DNA from: Sepiola atlantica
Taxonomy: Eukaryota > Mollusca > Cephalopoda > Sepiida > Sepiolidae
Direction: 5' to 3'
Assembly (NCBI GenBank): GCA_963556195.1
Contig: OY744529.1
Span: forward strand, 59,133,080 to 59,197,079
Length of the DNA: 64,000 bases
Numbering within the stretch: the first letter of the stretch is position 1; each line of letters begins with the position of its first letter. Shown piece by piece: positions 22,815 to 33,539 of this stretch. The translations under genes and the position numbers were made by a program. A model generated the notes under the pieces. The model searched no databases. It was not told where the DNA came from and saw nothing but the letters and a program-made list of their open reading frames with translations.

Positions 22815-23020
22815 AATCATGATAGACTACTTGGAAAAGGAGATAACTATTAATGCACAGTATGAAATGATGAGAATGATACGATGGATGTGTAATCTGA
22901 GTGTTAAAGACAGGCTTAGATCTAATGACCCCAGAGGAAGACTAAATCTGGACAGTATAGGGAGATATGTGCAGATCAGATGGTATGGACATGTTGAAAG
23001 AATGGATGGGATTGTCCAAG
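22815..23020 (+). pseudogene. LINE RT C-terminal fragment (family L-A), plus copy 1
   Basis: The plus strand is open over the RT tail 'YEMMRMIRWMCNLSVKDRL', then 'RSNDPRGRLNLDSIGRYVQ' and 'IRWYGHVERMDG'. This tail is downstream of the RT palm and thumb in many animal LINEs. The usual following block (KCRTVEVAG) and the (TGA)n tail are missing: the match breaks near 23015, where other DNA joins. Confidence 0.75.
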
Positions 23021-23114
23021 TGCATAGATATCTAGGGTGTATATATCGAAAGATAGTGGAAAAGTCATTCTGGACTTCTCCTTAGCACTGGACTCAAACA
23101 ATGCCAGTTCAAGA

Positions 23115-23633
23115 GAGGTGTGGTAGGGGAATTGTGTAACCCTGGTTTCATAATAAACTCCCTGTGCAAAAACATTTACAGAGAGTATCCATTGTCTTTT
23201 GAGATTTAACGGATGCCTGAGTGAGTGAAAAACTTTCTTGCTTCTTTGACTCAATGTTGTAAAAATTACTTCTTGACTATCTTCAATGGGCACGATGTAG
23301 TCTAAGCGCTTCTATCTACCAAGACTATACATTACGAGTTATGAGTGCGAGCTACTTGAGATTTTATAAAAATTATGTTCATTACAGATGGTGGGCAATC
23401 ATAACAGCTGATAAATCTTGAGTGAAACAGGCAGAGGTAGTTAGTTGGTTCTCTGTTGTCTGAGAGACTCAGACGGACTGTTTGTGTTTCATTGGAAGAT
23501 ATGTTAGTTGATTGCAAGTCTGTTGTTCGATAGAGAAACAAAGTATCACTGTAACTTCTCAAAATAAACCATCGTTACTTGCTTTAAACTTGAGTTGTGA
23601 TTTTATTTGGAAGGGAAATCCCTTTGCTACAGC
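23115..23633 (+). repeat. Possible LTR with start of an internal region
   Basis: The sequence has an LTR style: a TATA-like 'TTTTATAAAAA' near 23362, a polyadenylation signal AATAAA near 23563, a GT/TTG-rich stretch, and an end 'TTTGCTACA' followed by 'GCAGTGACCGAGATCAC', which resembles a primer-binding-site region. No second copy or pol gene is present in the window, and the left boundary is a guess. Confidence 0.28.
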
Positions 23634-23639
23634 AGTGAC

Positions 23640-24335
23640 CGAGATCACATGATCGACACTATAACTGATGTCAAAATCAAGCACCGAATTTGAATAAAGA
23701 CAATGAGTGGACGTTCATTGTCTGTGCAGTGAACGCAAATGCAAGTTCACGCTAGAATAGATTTTAGATAGATAAAATTATGGGCTATTTTGCCACTTAT
23801 AACTATAAAATTATATATTAAAATAAAATTTTTTGCCATCCGTAACTATAAAAGTCTAATTTTCATGAATACATTCTTGTAACGATTTAAATAAATGTTC
23901 TTTCCAACATTCTATTTTTCAACTAGCAGCAAAATCGCACCATTCACTGTAGAAGTCCCTCGATACTGAAAGATTTCATACTCTAATAGCTTCTTTCCTC
24001 GGACTGCTTGCCTTTGGAATTTTCTTCTTGTTCCCTGTTTCCTCGACTGTACCAATAGGCAGAGATTTAAATGTAATGTTAACAAACATCTTGCTGCCTA
24101 ACTCCCCACGCAGGTTATCCCTTATAAATCTGGCTCTTATCACAGTATCCCCTTATGTTGCAGTGGCAATATGCCTTGTTTAGAGCGAACAAAAGTTTTT
24201 TAAAAATTAAACAAAAAACGACAATCAAAAACTAAAACATTCTTATCAAACTCATTGTTTTTAATCATTAGACAATAAACTAGATTATACTAAAATATTT
24301 AATTGATACAACTTTCCTCTATTTAAAAATAATAC
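23640..24335. other. Unassigned interval
   Basis: It contains two similar 'AACTATAAAA' blocks near 23800-23855. No coding homology was found. Confidence 0.35.
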
Positions 24336-24339
24336 TAGC

Positions 24340-24640
24340 CATACCCGTGACAAGTTGGTCACATCTACTATCCCTATTTATTTACCTTTGATTTCATTTG
24401 AAAATTCATAAAATGTAATATTCTTCTTGCATAACTAAAAATGATAAGTCTCTTTACTTCTATATTATCCTTATGAATAATATAGAAGTAAATACACTTA
24501 TTATTTTACTATTTAATTTACATAGATATTTACGGTATGTACGACTACACTATGTAAATTAGATGGCAAAAGTGAGGAACAACACTAAAAATGTGGTACT
24601 CTTTTTCTAAATACTCACAGCGACATTAAAACTATTTGAG
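24340..24640 (+). repeat. Stem-loop repeat family R-C, copy 1
   Basis: It is the reverse complement of 32100-32420 over most of its length. It contains two hairpins. One has a perfect 16-bp stem, TTTACTTCTATATTAT with its complement at 24453-24492 (8-nt loop). The other is an imperfect stem around 'TTTAATTTACATAG' (24513-24525) and 'CTATGTAAATTAGA' (24550-24563). No protein is encoded. Confidence 0.7.
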
Positions 24641-24644
24641 TGGT

Positions 24645-25140
24645 TGAATCAAAATATAATAAGACATGGCAAAAGAAATACACAGATATTTAAGTGAGAG
24701 ATAATTATATATAAGTATTATTATGGATATATTTTTTTAATATTTTTTCAAGAAATATCCTTAAATCCCTAGTCAGAGGTCGAAATCCCTGAATCTTGTA
24801 AAAAATCCCAACAAGTGGCAGCTATAAATGTCTGTCTAATTAGTAATATGCTTTTTTTTGTCTTTTTTGAGATATTTCGTTAATAAGCATCACTGGTGTA
24901 AAGTAATTGCCTTCGGCTGTGCATTATCAATATTTGCACACAAAATACAACCATATCTTAATTGTATCTATCATTCCACTAGTGGATATACAATGCATCT
25001 GATCGCCTTACCAGCTGTTCAATTGGAAACATCGATCTATGCTTCTTAGTTACTTGAGCAGTTCAGTGTTATCTCTGGATTTTAGTGAGTTGTAAAAGGA
25101 ATTAAATTTGTTTTCTTAATTCTATCAAATAGCCTGCTGT
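24645..25140. other. Unassigned AT-rich interval
   Basis: No homology or ordered repeat was recognised. Open frames are short. Confidence 0.35.
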
Positions 25141-25144
25141 GACA

Positions 25145-25690
25145 TGTGGAAAGTCAAACTAGAGTGAATGAAGTGAAATATCTCCACTGGACCATTTGCA
25201 AAAAATTGAACATCCAGTGTGGCAACAAGTCCTGGGAACATAAAACAGAAATAACTGTTTGAAATAAGTCATACACCATTCACTATGACTATGCAATCCC
25301 TGCAGCTGCATACTTAGAAAACGGAGCTGTTAAACCTGACATAGTGATATGGGACAAGAGGGAGAGAGTAAGAACCTTAGTTGAAGCCAGTGCCCCTAAT
25401 GGCGCAAACCTAAAAAGAGACTGAGTGAAGGAAGAGAACTAAATACCAAGGTCTTATGTACAATATGAAAAGAAACTGAAACCTTAAGAAAATTTCAACC
25501 ATTCCCGTGATCATATAGCTACTAGACTTATGAAAAAGAACTTAAAAACTACTTCGCGAATATACCTGGTGAACCAAGTGCAAAGGAGATGCAAACAATT
25601 GCACTTAAAGGGACGGTTAGGATCCTAAAAAGATCTATCGGTTGGAGTCTCTAAAATAGCGATGAATATCTGGCATCCCAGCAAAAACAA
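25145..25690 (+). pseudogene. RLE-type LINE C-terminal endonuclease fragment
   Basis: R2/R4/Dong-type LINEs carry a restriction-like endonuclease after the RT, which nicks the target for reverse transcription. The plus strand here, over two frames, gives 'HYDYAIPAAAYLENGAVKPD', then 'IVIWDKRERVRTLVEASAP'. Next comes 'KKNLKNYFANIPGEPSAKE', then 'MQTIALKGTVRILKR'. The 'KPDI.I.D' plus 'E.S.P' pattern marks the PD-(D/E)XK core, and 'ALKGTVRILK' is the usual C-terminal block. Stops and frameshifts near 25416-25500 break it. It differs enough from the copies at 58-62 kb to be a separate family. Confidence 0.68.
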
Positions 25691-25959
25691 AAGAAAAGAA
25701 AGTTGAAAAAGTAAGAAAGTGAAGTCAAGCCATTATTAACCAGATCTGCCATTTATTAGGATTTTCACAAGATTTGTAGATTTAAACTTCAAACTACACA
25801 TTTAACTTAAATCGATAAATAAAATGGAGCAAAAAAAACAAATAATAGAATAGTTTTATATATTTTTGTTAATGATTTTTAGCTTTTATTCTCTTAAAAA
25901 ATTAATGAATTTTATTATTATTAATTTCTCCAATAATTTATTTCCTATCTTGAAATAAT

Positions 25960-26318
25960 GGTACTTTTAATGAATGAGCACCCACAGAATTTAGGTACTT
26001 AAGTAGCCACTCCCCAATATCGGCAGAGAATCCCAAGTCATTCCCGGAAATGGCCGAAGCAACTTACGATTTGAAAGCCACCTTCTTTTTCTTTTTTTTA
26101 GGACGTTTTTCTCAACATTATTTTTTTTTAAGGGCTACATTTTTTCAACAATCTTTCGCATACTTAGCGTTGTCTGACTTTTACATGTTTTTTTTACTGC
26201 TTTCAAATCGTAAACTGCTTCGGCCATTTCTTGGACTGACTCAGGATTCTCCGTCGATACTTGGAACTGACTCTGTAAGTGCTGAAATTCTCTGGGTGCC
26301 TGTTCATTACACTTACCG
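25960..26318. mobile_element. Long-TIR foldback/MITE element
   Basis: About 115 bp at 25960-26075 reappears as an imperfect reverse complement at 26205-26318, around a T-rich centre. The innermost 30 bp (with 'TGGCCGAAGC' and 'TTACGATTTGAAAGC') are almost identical. Outer matches include 'GAGAATCC', 'AGAATTT' and 'GCACCCA'. No transposase is present. A 98-codon frame through it is fortuitous. Confidence 0.75.
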
Positions 26319-26339
26319 AAATAATTCTATTATGAAAAG

Positions 26340-27240
26340 TTATTAAAAAAATACGAAATGTTTCTTAGATTGGTACATGTTCAATAGCACTCTGAAAATT
26401 GTCTCTGAAAGATGTGATTACATATCCACATTTCACGGGATGTTGTGCATATAATGAGATCAAAATGAAAATGGAACCTTCCATTTATTTTTTGGTGAAT
26501 GGATTTCAATTTTAGATGCATCATTTCTTTTAGATAAGGTTTCACAAGAGTAAAAACAGCAAGTCTGATTTAAGTCAAGGAAACATTCACCTTAAGGTCA
26601 AGAATTTAATCTGCCAAAGTCAGGATTTTTAAAATCAGATTTCTGAATGGAAAACAGAAAAAAACAAAGAAAAAATGGTTGGCATCAACTGCCAAACGTT
26701 CTTGTTTGTTATTCAATTCTGTTTATTGAATGTTTGGAGCAAAGAGAAAGAAAAAATGCGTTGCTGTGGTTTATTTCTATTTGCATATATATTAATACAC
26801 AACACTGCCTCAAGCGAAAACTTTCGTTTGATGATGACTTTGAAGTATGATAGGTGAAGTGCCATTGCAACTAATCCATAGTGCTTCAACAGGACTTCAC
26901 TATGCAATCAGCTTTTGATGCAGTGTTGTCATATAATACGTATATTAAATCTATGATGAAACAGCATCTGTCCGTATCCATCGCTTGTTACTTCATTCCT
27001 TTTTTCTATCATTAGATGTCATTTTTTATTATATAAAGAAAAGGTGTCTGTGTGTTCCGCTAAAAGTAAAAAAGTACACAAGACACATCCACAAAGCTGA
27101 TATTTGTTTTTCATTATTGATAAAATATAGGCTTATTTTTTTATATTCATTATTTTGGGGGTCAACAGGAACAAAATTAGTTAGGGGGGTTGACATTTAC
27201 AGCGGTTTTAATGTTATTATGTAGTAATTTGTCAACGATT
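26340..27240. other. Unassigned interval
   Basis: No homology was recognised. Overlapping 60-80-codon frames on both strands lack motifs. Confidence 0.4.
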
Positions 27241-27249
27241 TTTCTAGTC

Positions 27250-27394
27250 ACCAGAGAAAGCAAGAGACGGAGGTGATACAGAAAAGAGTGGGGTAGCTAG
27301 GGAAGAGAGGCAGAGATAATTAGGAGAGGGGGGGATAAAGGAGAGAGGGGGAAGAGGAAGGGAGGGAGAGGATTGAGCGACATAGATAAAGAGG

Positions 27395-27430
<36 letters not shown>
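27250..27430. repeat. Purine-rich tract ending in (GA)n
   Basis: GA/GGA-rich sequence with a pure (AG)n run of about 14 units at 27400-27428. Confidence 0.88.
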
Positions 27431-27431
<1 letters not shown>

Positions 27432-27522
27432 ATTTTTAAAAGAAAGATGTTACACACACTTTTAACTCTTCTGTTTTGTTGTCTATTATATATAATCTAT
27501 TATATATAAAGAAAACTTGCAT

Positions 27523-27525
<3 letters not shown>

Positions 27526-27560
<35 letters not shown>
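27526..27560. repeat. (TG)n microsatellite
   Basis: About 17 uninterrupted TG units. The Val/Cys frame across it is not a gene. Confidence 0.95.
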
Positions 27561-27562
<2 letters not shown>

Positions 27563-27949
27563 AGACAGAAGTAAAAAACTTCACAAGATGTACCATCAGC
27601 TGATTTGGTGTGGACCTGAGCTGGTTATGAGAAAAGAAACATACCGCAATGCTCATTCACAAACTCTTTTCATGATTTTGGAGATAGAGCCCCATACCAA
27701 TATATATTTATAAACTATGTTACCCATAGTACTTGGATAAGTATATTTTATTTTTATCAAAGAGGGTACAATAATAATCTGGGGTCTGCGTTCGCATTGG
27801 ACGTCTGTAAAAAGGAAATATGTCACAAACTCCTCCTAGGGTTTGAAAATAGACCCTCATGACAATATATTTTCTTAAACTACATTACCCGCTTTTTTGT
27901 AGTCGGTTCAAGGATTTGATTTGTACATGTATACAGTAATCGATGTCTT

Positions 27950-28335
27950 CTCAGACAGATTCATCTGAAGAAGGTTGAAGGTTACGTTTGTCGAAACGTT
28001 GTAAAAATAACAATAAAAATAGGAATTTTAATCACAAAATTCTTTATAGATTTCCTAATTCAGCATGAAGATTTCCAAGTTTGAAAAGATTCACCTGAAG
28101 AAGGTCGGAGGTTACATTGATCGAAATATTGTTACAATTGTTAATGACAATAAAAATTGGAATTTTTATCACAAAATTCATTATAGATTTCCTAATTCAA
28201 CAAAGATTTCCAAGTTTGAAAAGATGCACCTGAAGAAGGTCGGAGGTTACATTGATCGAAATGATTGTGAAAATAACAATGAAGATAAGTACAGGAGCCT
28301 GGATAATCGAAATGATCTAAATCATCAATGCTCAT
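27950..28335 (+). repeat. SINE family S-A body, tandemly repeated
   Basis: Three successive modules start near 27965, 28085 and 28222 with 'CACCTGAAGAAGGTCGGAGG' or a variant, and continue 'TTAC.TTGATCGAAA'. They are separated by 'ATAGATTTCCTAATTCA' and 'AAGATTTCCAAGTTTGAAAA'. The same module occurs once each at 30775-30998 (minus), 31855-31930 and 39330-39400. The last module ends 'GATAATCGAAATGATCTAAA', like the 3' end of the SINE at 39.4 kb. The 94-codon frame through it reflects repeat periodicity. Confidence 0.7.
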
Positions 28336-28339
28336 CTAA

Positions 28340-29220
28340 AAAATCATAAAACATAATATTTATTTTAATCATGTAATTGCTTTTAATTTTATTTTTAACT
28401 TCAAATTTTAAAAACCGTTTATTTCTTTATAGATACCATATTAAAAAAAGATTGATGAAAACAAAAACCCTTTTCTAAAAAAATGAATTTTAAAAATCAA
28501 GTTATACTTGTCCTTAACTAAAGAAATGCAAACAAACAGCAGAGTCTTATTGAGATAAGAGATTATTTTACCTCACAGTTCTGTATTAAACATATATCCT
28601 AAACATAACTATCACCAGAACGAATATTAGACGAAACTAAAACCAAATAAAATGTACACATTGTTTTACAGTTGACAACAATATTAATTAAAAACATAAA
28701 CGTAACATCATACAAAAATATTAAATGTATTAGTTTCTACTCACGAGTAGCGGTAGTTCAATAGCTATAAAGGTATGTTCAAGAATATCTGGACAAGCAA
28801 GATATTCTTCATTCTGTAGAAAGTTCGTAAGACACGTGTGGCAGATGTCCTTTTACTCACTGACCCTTTATGGGTAAAACAAAAAGGAACAACCCAGTAG
28901 TTATGCCGCACTGGTGCACCACAAGGATCGGTTTCCTACAGTCTTAATTGATCTCCTTGACCTTTCAGGTGAAACAAACAGACCGACGGATATAACATAC
29001 AGATGCAATGTTCACATTCAACAACTATAATTGTGTCTAGAAATTTGGTTTCATTGCATTATTTTGTTTGTATTCCTCTATAGAGAAACATAAGCGCAGT
29101 TTTAGTTTAATATCTAGATAAACAATCAAGCACCCAGCCCGGGTTGTATGAGCACTCCAGTGTACTCTCAGCTCCGAACCCCATATTAACATTTCATGTT
29201 GGACTCATCATTTTGTAATG
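28340..29220. other. Unassigned interval
   Basis: AT-rich sequence, no coding homology or ordered repeat seen. Confidence 0.4.
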
Positions 29221-29224
29221 AGTA

Positions 29225-29690
29225 AATGAATGAGGGGTAATTGTGATCCATAACCATTATAATTAAAGTTTTAGTTGGGGTCGACGGTCCTTCTGACTCC
29301 ATGTTCGAAAAAGATAGAATGTTCATCTGATTCACAGATGAAAAAGTAGATGACACCATTGTTGCTTTACAGAAACTACATTTTTATTTTGGCAGTGCTG
29401 AAAAAGAATTAAAAACAGCCAATAGCAATGTTTACAAAAAGGGAGCGCCATGCATCCTTGTAAATTCCATTCTAGGCTGGTGTGTTGGAAGCGATCAGCC
29501 TCAGCATGTCCGCTTCGTACAACTGTCTGACTCCAGCTGCCACTGGGAAAACCCTTGGGAGAATTAGTCTAACAAACTATTTATATGCCAAGCCATCCGA
29601 TTGGTCGATGGGCCAATTACTCGCTGATAAAACCTGTCATCAAGAGAAAATAGTACATCAAAGTTTGTGACTGCTACAAGGTAAAACATT
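29225..29690 (-). repeat. Dispersed repeat family R-B, copy 2
   Basis: It is the reverse complement of 1718-2215 with numerous point differences. It is somewhat more complete in the middle. A 62-codon plus-strand frame inside is probably not a gene. Confidence 0.6.
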
Positions 29691-29724
29691 GTTTTGCTGT
29701 TTATGAATCACTGGTGTAAGCGCA

Positions 29725-30770
29725 GACCCCACGATATTATTGTAAAATCTCCTAATACAAAATTAATTTCTGCTCAAAAGGAAGTTATGCTCTGTCTTGA
29801 TATAGAGCTTTGTATTTAATTCCATCCCTGGTGAGAAAGACAGAAAGATCGATCTATATAATAATACACAAAAGCATTTCATGTTTCTACGTACGTTATC
29901 ACCTTTCACACACATTTAAAAAAATGAGATCGTCTAATCAGAAAAGATGGTCATTGGTGATTAATCTGATATCGCTAAGGTAAACAATTCCGACTTTACC
30001 CATTTAAAAATTAATTACTCCAAAATCAAATGATGTCGTCCCATGGCCTAAAACAGTACAATATTAAATAAATACATTAAAAAAATCGTTTTATTGATTT
30101 GAAGAATATTAAGCCGACATTTACTTTTACGGTAAGAAGACAGAGAGTATTGTTTTAAAAAGAATTAAATTGCTACAATTTTAAAGAAAGAAAGAAGAAA
30201 CATATTCGTGTTATTTATTTAAAAAATATTTAGCTGACAATTACAATTATTTTTACGGAAGAAAAAGAATAATTTCTTCTTAATAGAATTGCCTTTAACA
30301 GACATTTTTAAAATCATCATCGCCATCGTCATCATCATGCAGATTAATGTAGAAGTGCCTGAATCTTAATATAGAAACTGAACTCTGCACTTCATTCACT
30401 TTTAAATAAAACATAAAATTACATATATTTCCAAATAAATCAATCTTACTAAATGCATTGGTGTGTGTCTTTCAACAGTGTGTCTAAAAATGAAATCAAC
30501 AATTGAATCGGAACCAAAAAAAAAACGGTTATTAATGCTTTTGTTGTGTTCATAGTCGCTTGTCAATATGTCAGCGGCTCTGAAGCGTGGAGCATCTGAC
30601 AAGAGACAGGAAATGTTTGCAGAAGCCAAAAGGTTGACCGACTAAAAATGGGATAATTTACTTTTGCTTTTTGGCATTGGCTAAAAGGCCAACGATCTGC
30701 AGTTGTTCAGTGATTGCACCATTTGGCTGGAGGCCTTCACGTCAACATTTCAATACTGATTAGATTTCAA
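29725..30770. other. Unassigned AT-rich interval
   Basis: Contains a (CAT)-like run near 30317-30337 and A-rich stretches. No coding homology was recognised. Confidence 0.4.
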
Positions 30771-30774
30771 ATGT

Positions 30775-30998
30775 TTTTAGATGTGGATTTATAATTTCTA
30801 TTATTTCGATTATTCGGACTACTATTCTCATCTTCGTTGTTATTTTCGTAACATATCGGCCGATATAACCTCTGACCGTTTTCAGGTGTATCTTTTTGAA
30901 TTTGGGAATCTTTTATTTTTAGTTATTATCACATGTAGTAGGTGTTGGGATCGAGTGTCGTGTCCCCCGATTATAAGCGTGTTCGTTAAATCAAGCAA
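30775..30998 (-). mobile_element. SINE family S-A, 3' part, minus copy
   Basis: On the minus strand the order is 'AGATTCCCAAATTCAAAAAG', then 'CACCTGAAAACGGTCAGAGG', then 'AAAATAACAACGAAGATGAG', then 'TAGTCCGAATAATCG'. These are the 3' half of the family. The upstream LTR (30999-31500) abuts its 5' side. Confidence 0.6.
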
Positions 30999-31500
30999 TG
31001 TTGCATGTAAAGACAGAGTAATAATTAATAAACAAAATGAGGTAGTTCAAATAACGTTTATTGAACGTGTGTGTACGTGGAATGATGAAGGGTGTGATGT
31101 ATGCATGTGTGTCGATGGAAAAACAGTTCTTGAAAAGGTATAAGAAGAAATGAATCCGGCGTGGAGAAAGTCTTTGAAAGCCGTACACAAATAAAATGAG
31201 TTGAGAACTCTTACCGTTGTTTGACCACGCGTTGACAGAAGAAACGTGTGTTGGTAGTTGTTATGCCGAGGCCAGTTGAAGAGAAAAGAGAAGAGAGAGT
31301 GAAACGGAGCGCTGGTATCAGCGTCGTTCTGCCGAGGCCGGTTGAGTAAAGAAGAGAGTGATTTTCCGTTTGCACCTGGTTTTTATAGTCAGAAGGGCAG
31401 ATAACTCTGGTGTCGCTTTTCAGTGCCCCCTTGGTGAAAAAGCGACACCTAACGGCCAACCGGTGTAGTTATGTTTTGAAAGGAGGAGGTAACTGCTACA
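30999..31500 (-). repeat. Candidate LTR (solo or 5' LTR remnant)
   Basis: On the minus strand a 502-bp unit begins TGTAGCAGTTACC and ends CATGCAACA. It carries a TATA box 'TATAAAAA' near 31385 and an AATAAA signal near 31050 in the right order. Between them a motif 'CTGCCGAGGCCGGTTGA' or a variant occurs twice about 60 bp apart. The hairpin 'GTGTCGCTTTTCA' with its complement (31411-31450) lies upstream of the TATA box. No matching target duplication or second LTR was found. Confidence 0.5.
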
Positions 31501-31554
31501 TAGGTAACGGAACCGTCAACCTGAAGAAAATTGCCATTTAAAACTGAGTATTAA

Positions 31555-31940
31555 TCAACGCCTTTATCCGTTGCACCACGTGGGGTTGAAGGTTCAATCC
31601 TTACTACAGCCGATAATAACTAAGACTAACATAAAAATTAGTTAATTAACACTTTTACCTGATCATAGCTGACGGAACGAGAACAGAGGTAGTGACGATG
31701 TCTATCATATCCAGTCGCCTTGGACACACATTCAGACGTACACATGTTCTAACTCTCCTTTTACATGGCTTGTTGCACTTTGCCAATTTTTGCCAATAAA
31801 TGTGATTTGATTTGAATCTACCCCTGTAAAGGGTTCTGCTCGAAATTTCGTATAGATTTCCGAATTCGACATAAATATACCCAAATTTGAAAAGATGCAC
31901 CTCAAGACAGTTGGAGATTACATCGGACTTTAATAACGCA
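31555..31940 (+). mobile_element. SINE family S-A, plus copy with inverted A-box block
   Basis: A polymerase III B box 'GGTTCAATCC' (31591-31600) is followed by the family's body and the 'AGATGCACCTCAAGACAGTT' module (31892 on). The block holding the A box in the 39-kb copy (CGTGGCGCAACAGATAAA) is here in reverse complement (31563-31580), directly before the B box. So the promoter is scrambled and the copy is probably silent. Confidence 0.55.
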
Positions 31941-32099
31941 GAATACATGCTAAAATATACCTTATTTCTGGGATTGAGTTATGTTTTAATTGTTCTAATT
32001 AGCCCTACTTAATAATTAACTCAACAAGTTGCCCATCTCTCAGCTATATATGTATTTCGCTCGCCCCCTCTCACTTTATGGTGAGTCAAACACTCTCTA

Positions 32100-32243
32100 A
32101 TATTTCTTAATGTCTCTGTGAGCATTTAGAGAAAGAGTGATTTTCTTTTTCAGTATAGTCATCTAATTTACATACGTGCGTCTGTACACACCGCACACAT
32201 GTATGTAAATTAGATGTCAAAATAATAATTTCCTTTGCTTTGA

Positions 32244-32280
<37 letters not shown>

Positions 32281-32420
32281 TAGAAGTAAAAAGACATTAT
32301 TTTTAGTTATGTAAGATAAATATCTTAAAATATATATCACAGTTTATGAATTTTCGAATGAAATCAAAATCAGGATAAATAGTGATAGTGGTGGTGACCC
32401 CACCGGTCATGGGTACGTCG
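32100..32420 (-). repeat. Stem-loop repeat family R-C, copy 2, with (ATA)n
   Basis: It is the reverse complement of 24340-24640. A perfect 16-bp stem CATCTAATTTACATAC pairs with its complement (32160-32216, 25-nt loop). A pure (AAT)n tract of about 12 units (32245-32281) occupies the place of the second hairpin of the other copy. Confidence 0.7.
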
Positions 32421-32424
32421 AATA

Positions 32425-32865
32425 GTTTATAATCATAATCTCGAAAATTACATCCCTTGCATGAAAATAATCAAAAGCATGCAGTTATGGTGAAAACTGC
32501 ATGAAAATAAAGCTTCCATGACAGAAAATATCGGCTTTTTAAACTACAATCATGAGATCTAAAAATCATTGAAAGTTGCTCACATTTTCCGAATATATAT
32601 ACTTTTATATCACTTTTAAGTATTAACACGTCTTATGTAAGGTTTATTAGAAAGATGAAATAGATATAGCCTATATATGTAGTATATTCTTTAATTTCAG
32701 AAATTAGAATTATGGGACCTAAGGACCCAAATTCTAGTATTTCAACGCTATTGATAATGTTACCCATTTATTTATTTATTTCTATTATCGCTTATGTTTG
32801 AATTCATGTTTTGAAACATGACGTGAATCATATATCTATGATGTCATACATAGCTATAAATATTT
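32425..32865. other. Unassigned interval
   Basis: AT-rich, with a short direct repeat 'GCATGAAAATAA' near 32459 and 32500. No gene seen. Confidence 0.35.
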
Positions 32866-32869
32866 TTTT

Positions 32870-33043
32870 AAGGTAATGTTTTAAGTTCTATGTTAAGGTA
32901 ATGTTTTAAGCTCTATGTTAAGGTAATGTTTTAAGCTCTATGTTAAGGTAATGTTTTAAGCTCTATGTTAAGGTAATGTTTTAAGTTCTATGTTAAGGTA
33001 ATGTTTTAAGCTCTATGTTAAGGCCATGTTTCAAGCTCTATTT
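32870..33043 (+). repeat. 25-bp tandem repeat, 7 copies
   Basis: The unit is 'AAGGTAATGTTTTAAGCTCT' plus ATGTT, with T/C variants in the last third. The final copy is the most diverged. Confidence 0.95.
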
Positions 33044-33415
33044 ATAAGAATGTTCGAACAGCTCAGGTGTCAGAAGTTCAGACTCAAAGTTTCGGTTTTG
33101 ATTTCCGGTCATGGCATGCACTTTATTTGTTTGGAATTTATTATTTACTATTAATGCAATATTTTCCATTTCTAAAAGTAATTAAGATCTCTGATATTTA
33201 GAAATGAGACAAATTCCGCAATATATTTATTATGTTTAAAAAACTTGTGACCGACAGAAAAATTTTGACTTGCAGACGGACAAAATCTCTATTTATAGAA
33301 GATAATTGAAATTGTATATTTTTGTATTTTCAATCTTTTTTCTCTCCTGATGTTGTGTATTTATTCTTTAATATTTTGTCTGGAAATTGTACAGCAGAAT
33401 TAAACTTTCACTTGA
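33044..33415. other. Unassigned interval
   Basis: No coding homology or repeat recognised. Confidence 0.35.
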
Positions 33416-33419
33416 AATC

Positions 33420-33535
33420 TTCTAACACAAGAACTCTCATCCATTCTTTCAACGTGGCCACACATCTCCTTATACTGTCTAGATTTAATCTTCCTCTAAG
33501 GTCTTCAGTAAGTCTGTCTTCAAAACTCACATTAT
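33420..33535 (-). mobile_element. LINE family L-A, short minus fragment
   Basis: 'AGAACTCTCATCCATTCTTT' followed by 'CAACGTGGCCACACATCTCC' and 'TATACTGTCTAGATTTAATC' is the reverse complement of the VERMDESS/RYVQ coding block seen at 40.9-41.1 kb. Neither the tail nor the upstream coding region is attached. Confidence 0.65.
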
Positions 33536-33539
33536 GGCA

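Noticed and set aside
27965..28010. Hammerhead ribozyme core in 'CTGAAGA...CGAAACG' of the SINE module
   Set aside because: The CUGANGA and GAAAC halves are present, but the intervening sequence does not form a proper stem II and no stems I/III with a cleavage site are evident.
28065..28349. 94-codon open frame as a small gene
   Set aside because: It follows the periodicity of the tandem SINE module and has no independent support.
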